From an uncultured Clostridia bacterium (GTDB lineage: Bacteria > Bacillota > Clostridia > TANB77 > CAG-508): a stretch of 64,000 nucleotides of DNA. The notes beneath the pieces were generated by a model, which saw nothing but the letters and a program-made list of their open reading frames with translations, had not been told where the DNA came from and ran no database searches. The position numbers were made by a program, and so were the translations under genes. Of this stretch, positions 61,590 through 64,000 are shown piece after piece. The stretch is taken from contig CAPIEU010000001.1 in the NCBI GenBank assembly GCA_948630815.1, forward strand, positions 81,918 to 145,917. The letters are read 5' to 3'. Numbering within the stretch: position 1 is the stretch's first letter; the number at the start of each line of letters is the position of its first letter.

Positions 61590-62525
61590 TTGAAAATTGG
61601 ATTTTTATTTCCAGGTCAAGGATCACAAAGCATAGGAATGGGAAAAGACCTATATGAAAAATATGAAATAGTAAGAAATATCTATAATAAAGTAAAACAA
61701 ATTACGGATATAGACATTGCAAAAATAACCTTTGAAGGACCAGAAGAATTATTAAACCAAACACAAAACACACAACTTGCAATATTAACAATGAGCTTAG
61801 GAATATTAGAAATACTAAAACAAGAAAATATAGAATGTGATATACAAGCAGGGCTAAGTTTAGGAGAATATACAGCACTAATAAATAATAATGTTCTTTC
61901 CTTTGAAGAAGGAATAAACCTAGTAAAAAAAAGAGGAGAATATATGCAAAACCTATTACCTAAAGGAGACTGGCAAATGGCAGCAATACTAGGACTTACA
62001 GATGAGCAAGTAGAAGAAGTTTGCAAAAAAGTAAAATGTGGTTTTGTAAAACCTGCAAACTATAACACAATAGGGCAAGTGGCAATTTCAGGAGAAGAAA
62101 ACGCCATTAAAGAAGCAGAAAAAATTGCAAAGGAAATGGGTGCAAAAAAAGTAATGATACTAAAAACAGCAGGTCCATTTCATACTGAAAAACTAATAGA
62201 AAGTTCCAATGCTTTAAGAAAAGAATTAGAAAAAGTAACAATAAATAAATTCGAGACGAAAGTAATAAAAAACATAGATGGAGAATTTTACAAAAATACA
62301 GATGATATTAAAGATATATTAGCAAAGCATATTATAAATCCTGTAAGATTTTCGAAAACACTACAAAATATGTTAGACAGTGGAATAGATACATTTATCG
62401 AAATAGGACCAGGAAAAACCTTAATAGGATTTGTAAAAAGAATGAAGCAAGAATTGCCAATACAAATATTTAATATAAATGATGTAGGCAGTTTAGAAAA
62501 CACATTAGGTTATCTAAAAAATTAA
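61590..62525 (+). CDS. fabD: malonyl-CoA:ACP transacylase
   Basis: A 311-residue acyltransferase that loads malonyl groups on ACP. N terminus IGFLFPGQGSQSIGMGKDL, active-site GLSLGEYTAL (nucleophile Ser near 91), and the His in GPFHTEKL near 200 are present. Start is TTG after TAGGAGGAATAAAA. Its stop is followed by a palindromic element and then fabG, the standard order fabD-fabG. Confidence 0.95.
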   Translation: MKIGFLFPGQGSQSIGMGKDLYEKYEIVRNIYNKVKQITDIDIAKITFEGPEELLNQTQNTQLAILTMSLGILEILKQENIECDIQAGLSLGEYTALINNNVLSFEEGINLVKKRGEYMQNLLPKGDWQMAAILGLTDEQVEEVCKKVKCGFVKPANYNTIGQVAISGEENAIKEAEKIAKEMGAKKVMILKTAGPFHTEKLIESSNALRKELEKVTINKFETKVIKNIDGEFYKNTDDIKDILAKHIINPVRFSKTLQNMLDSGIDTFIEIGPGKTLIGFVKRMKQELPIQIFNINDVGSLENTLGYLKN

Positions 62526-62545
62526 TATGTAAATGTTATTATTAA

Positions 62546-62702
62546 AATGATGTAATAGTTTATATATTAATATAAAACCCGCGTAAGCGACCAACCGGAG
62601 CGTAAGCGTAGGGCGATTTGGAGCAACCTACATATGAAAGTGTAAAACGTAGGTTGCGACACCAAGGGTTTTAAATATTAATATATAAACTATTACATCA
62701 TT
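62546..62702. mobile_element. palindromic MITE-like element between fabD and fabG
   Basis: Arms of about 35 bases at 62546-62580 and 62666-62702 (start AATGATGTAATAGTTTATAT) are complementary except for a 2-base gap. Inside, GCAACCTAC pairs with GTAGGTTGC (62623-62657) and there are repeated GCGTAAGCG units. No ORF. The copy is inside an operon but does not cut a gene. Confidence 0.75.
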
Positions 62703-62739
62703 CTAAAATAGATAATTGATAATAACAAGGAGGAGCAAA

Positions 62740-63474
62740 ATGAATAAGGTAGCATTTATAACAGGAGGAGCAAGAGGAATAGGAAAAAGCATTGCTATAA
62801 CCCTTGCAGAAAGTGGATATGATATTGTAATAAATTATAGAACAGAAAATGAAGAACTACAAAACACAAAAAAAGAAATTGAACAAAAAGGAATAAAATG
62901 TCTTACAGTTAAAGGAGATGTATCTAACTTTGAAGACTGTGAAAAATTTACAAAAGAGATTATAGAAGAATATGGAAAAATAGATGTATTAGTAAACAAT
63001 GCAGGAATAACAAAAGACACATTACTAATGAGAATGAAAAAAGAAGATTTTACAGATGTAATAGATACAAACTTAGTTGGAACATTTAATGTAACAAAAA
63101 ATGTAATTAGCTATATGATAAAAGCACGTTCAGGAAAAATAATAAACATATCATCAGTAGTAGGAATAGCAGGAAATGCAGGTCAAACAAACTATTCAGC
63201 GTCAAAAGCAGGAATAATAGGTTTTACAAAAAGCCTAGCAAAAGAAGTAGCATCTAGGGGAATATTAGTAAATGCGGTAGCACCAGGCTTTATAGAAACT
63301 AGTATGACAGATGTATTAAAAGAAGAAATTAAGGAAGAAATTTCAAAAACTATTCCATTAAAAAGAATAGGAACTTCTAAGGATGTTGCAAACCTTGTAA
63401 AATTTTTAGCAAGTGATGAAAGTTCATACATAACTGGTCAAGTAATAAATGTAGATGGAGGAATGTTAATGTAA
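62740..63474 (+). CDS. fabG: 3-oxoacyl-ACP reductase
   Basis: A 244-residue short-chain dehydrogenase. The NADPH site GGARGIGKSIAITLA, the NNAG strand, Ser (ISSVVG) and Y-x-x-x-K (YSASKAG) are all present, as is the family end SYITGQVINVDGGMLM. It reduces beta-ketoacyl-ACP. ATG 62740 follows AAGGAGGAGCAAA. Confidence 0.95.
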   Translation: MNKVAFITGGARGIGKSIAITLAESGYDIVINYRTENEELQNTKKEIEQKGIKCLTVKGDVSNFEDCEKFTKEIIEEYGKIDVLVNNAGITKDTLLMRMKKEDFTDVIDTNLVGTFNVTKNVISYMIKARSGKIINISSVVGIAGNAGQTNYSASKAGIIGFTKSLAKEVASRGILVNAVAPGFIETSMTDVLKEEIKEEISKTIPLKRIGTSKDVANLVKFLASDESSYITGQVINVDGGMLM

Positions 63475-63475
63475 A

Positions 63476-63522
63476 AAAGAAACCTTCATTCTTCATAATA
63501 CAAAGAAAAAGGTTTCAGTTTG
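63476..63522. terminator. weak terminator between fabG and the convergent orphan gene
   Basis: GAAACCTT and AAGGTTTC pair around a 22-base loop that is A/T-rich. Confidence 0.45.
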
Positions 63523-63526
63523 TGAA

Positions 63527-63850
63527 TTAATGTTTCGGTACTGTTGCAAAGGTTACGTGATAAAGCTTACCTTTATTAGTATGCGATATACCCTCATCAA
63601 AAATTGTAAGCTCAACTGATAAGCGAGAGAATAATTCCTTAACAGGCTTAATTAAAATGTCTTTATTGTAAGGATCTAACTTTTTAAGTTCAAAACAACT
63701 AGGGATTTTTCCGCACTTAATTACGTCAACAGCTACCTGAGCAAGGACAGAAATCATATCTACCTTATTACGGTTATTACTTCTAGCATACTCATTCCGA
63801 AGTGTAGTCAACACTTCAAAAAAATTCATTAATTCATCATGTTCATTCAT
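63527..63850 (-). CDS. orphan hypothetical protein containing an unshifted CGG
   Basis: A 107-residue soluble protein of unknown family, preceded by AAGGAGGTATACATT, and on the opposite strand inside the fab operon between fabG and fabF. Codons such as GTG, TCG and GAG are more frequent than in neighbours, so transfer is likely. Codon 18 (63797-63799) is CGG (TTLRNEYAR). If CGG causes a +1 shift here too, the product would stop after about 29 residues; the full frame needs CGG as Arg. It is the only in-frame CGG I found that is not a frameshift point. Confidence 0.6.
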   Translation of the reverse strand: MNEHDELMNFFEVLTTLRNEYARSNNRNKVDMISVLAQVAVDVIKCGKIPSCFELKKLDPYNKDILIKPVKELFSRLSVELTIFDEGISHTNKGKLYHVTFATVPKH

Positions 63851-63927
63851 AATGTATACCTCCTTGGGTTTATAGTATTAACATAATATCATAGATTGCA
63901 AATAAATGCAATAGAAAGGATAAAGAA

Positions 63928-64000
63928 ATGGAAAAAAGAGTAGTAATAACAGGATTTGGAGCAATAACTCCAATAGGAAAAACTGTAGATGAAATGTGGA
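63928..64000 (+). CDS. fabF: beta-ketoacyl-ACP synthase II, partial
   Basis: Only the first 24 codons are in the window: MEKRVVITGFGAITPIGKTV is the start of FabF-type ketosynthases. ATG follows AGAAAGGATAAAGA. It continues the fab block beyond the edge of the window. Confidence 0.85.
   Translation, partial: MEKRVVITGFGAITPIGKTVDEMW

Overview
This is a very AT-rich chromosomal segment of an endospore-forming Firmicute, most likely an uncultured gut-type member of the Clostridia. The evidence is a set of sporulation and germination genes (gerM, spmA-spmB, sigH, spoIVFA/spoIVFB-like genes, yyaC, dacF), Firmicute gene orders such as LCP-rsfS, gdpP-rplI-dnaB and tilS-ftsH, strong AAGGAGG-type ribosome sites, and frequent TTG/GTG starts.

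The main observation is a genome-style anomaly. Twelve genes, several of them core genes (purA, sigH, gdpP, dacF, spmB, gerM), are each interrupted at one to three places by a single extra C directly in front of a GGN glycine codon, giving 16 sites. At each site the in-frame triplet is CGG. Skipping the C (a +1 shift) restores the exact family motif (NNAGHT and RRCGW in PurA, GGGGH in GdpP, the sigma4 region of SigH). By eye I found only one other in-frame CGG in any plausible gene, a foreign-looking 107-codon ORF at 63527-63850. CGG in the other two phases is common and harmless. The simplest reading is that CGG is no longer an arginine codon here and is decoded by a +1 frameshift (or a CGGN quadruplet) that yields glycine. 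The two tRNA-Arg genes seen, UCU and ACG, would not read CGG under usual wobble rules. I annotate these genes as intact frameshifted CDSs, not pseudogenes.

Layout. 1-5591: AT-rich tandem repeats, a patatin-like lipase and a giant 2-hydroxyacyl-CoA dehydratase activator. 5592-10640: gerM, a Cys-rich small protein, a TrmN6-like methyltransferase, rsmI, an AbrB/SpoVT-type regulator and spmAB. 10641-13173: a candidate structured RNA, tRNA-Arg(UCU), a UMPH-1-like phosphatase and a UPF0016 cation exchanger. 13513-20270: an ABC transporter with a GldG-like partner, a YkvI-like transporter, DUF5711 and CvpA. 20416-24818: LCP ligase, rsfS, an orphan gene, dacF and comEA. 24918-26899: a restriction-modification pair with a YhdJ-like methylase. 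27280-30609: tRNA-fMet, an F420-ligase-family protein and an IbrA-acetyltransferase-IbrB cassette. 30799-41655: purA, rdgB, sigH, rpoB and rpoC. 41900-50286: a truncated surface protein, gdpP, rplI, dnaB, tilS, ftsH and tRNA-Pro. 50287-55879: rplU-rpmA, yyaC, the spoIVF-like pair and a pilin-like protein. 56062-59111: tRNA-Arg(ACG) and a string of small acetyltransferase and accessory genes. 59206-64000: a fatty-acid block (acyl-CoA synthetase, birA, fabD, fabG and the start of fabF).

Intergenic DNA is rich in small repeats: at least two stem-loop families (a GC-rich REP-like palindrome, and an approximately 100-base TAGGACATTTTT element), a three-copy MITE-like family of about 160-170 bp, and two elements with long terminal inverted repeats. 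No CRISPR array, transposase or rRNA was seen.
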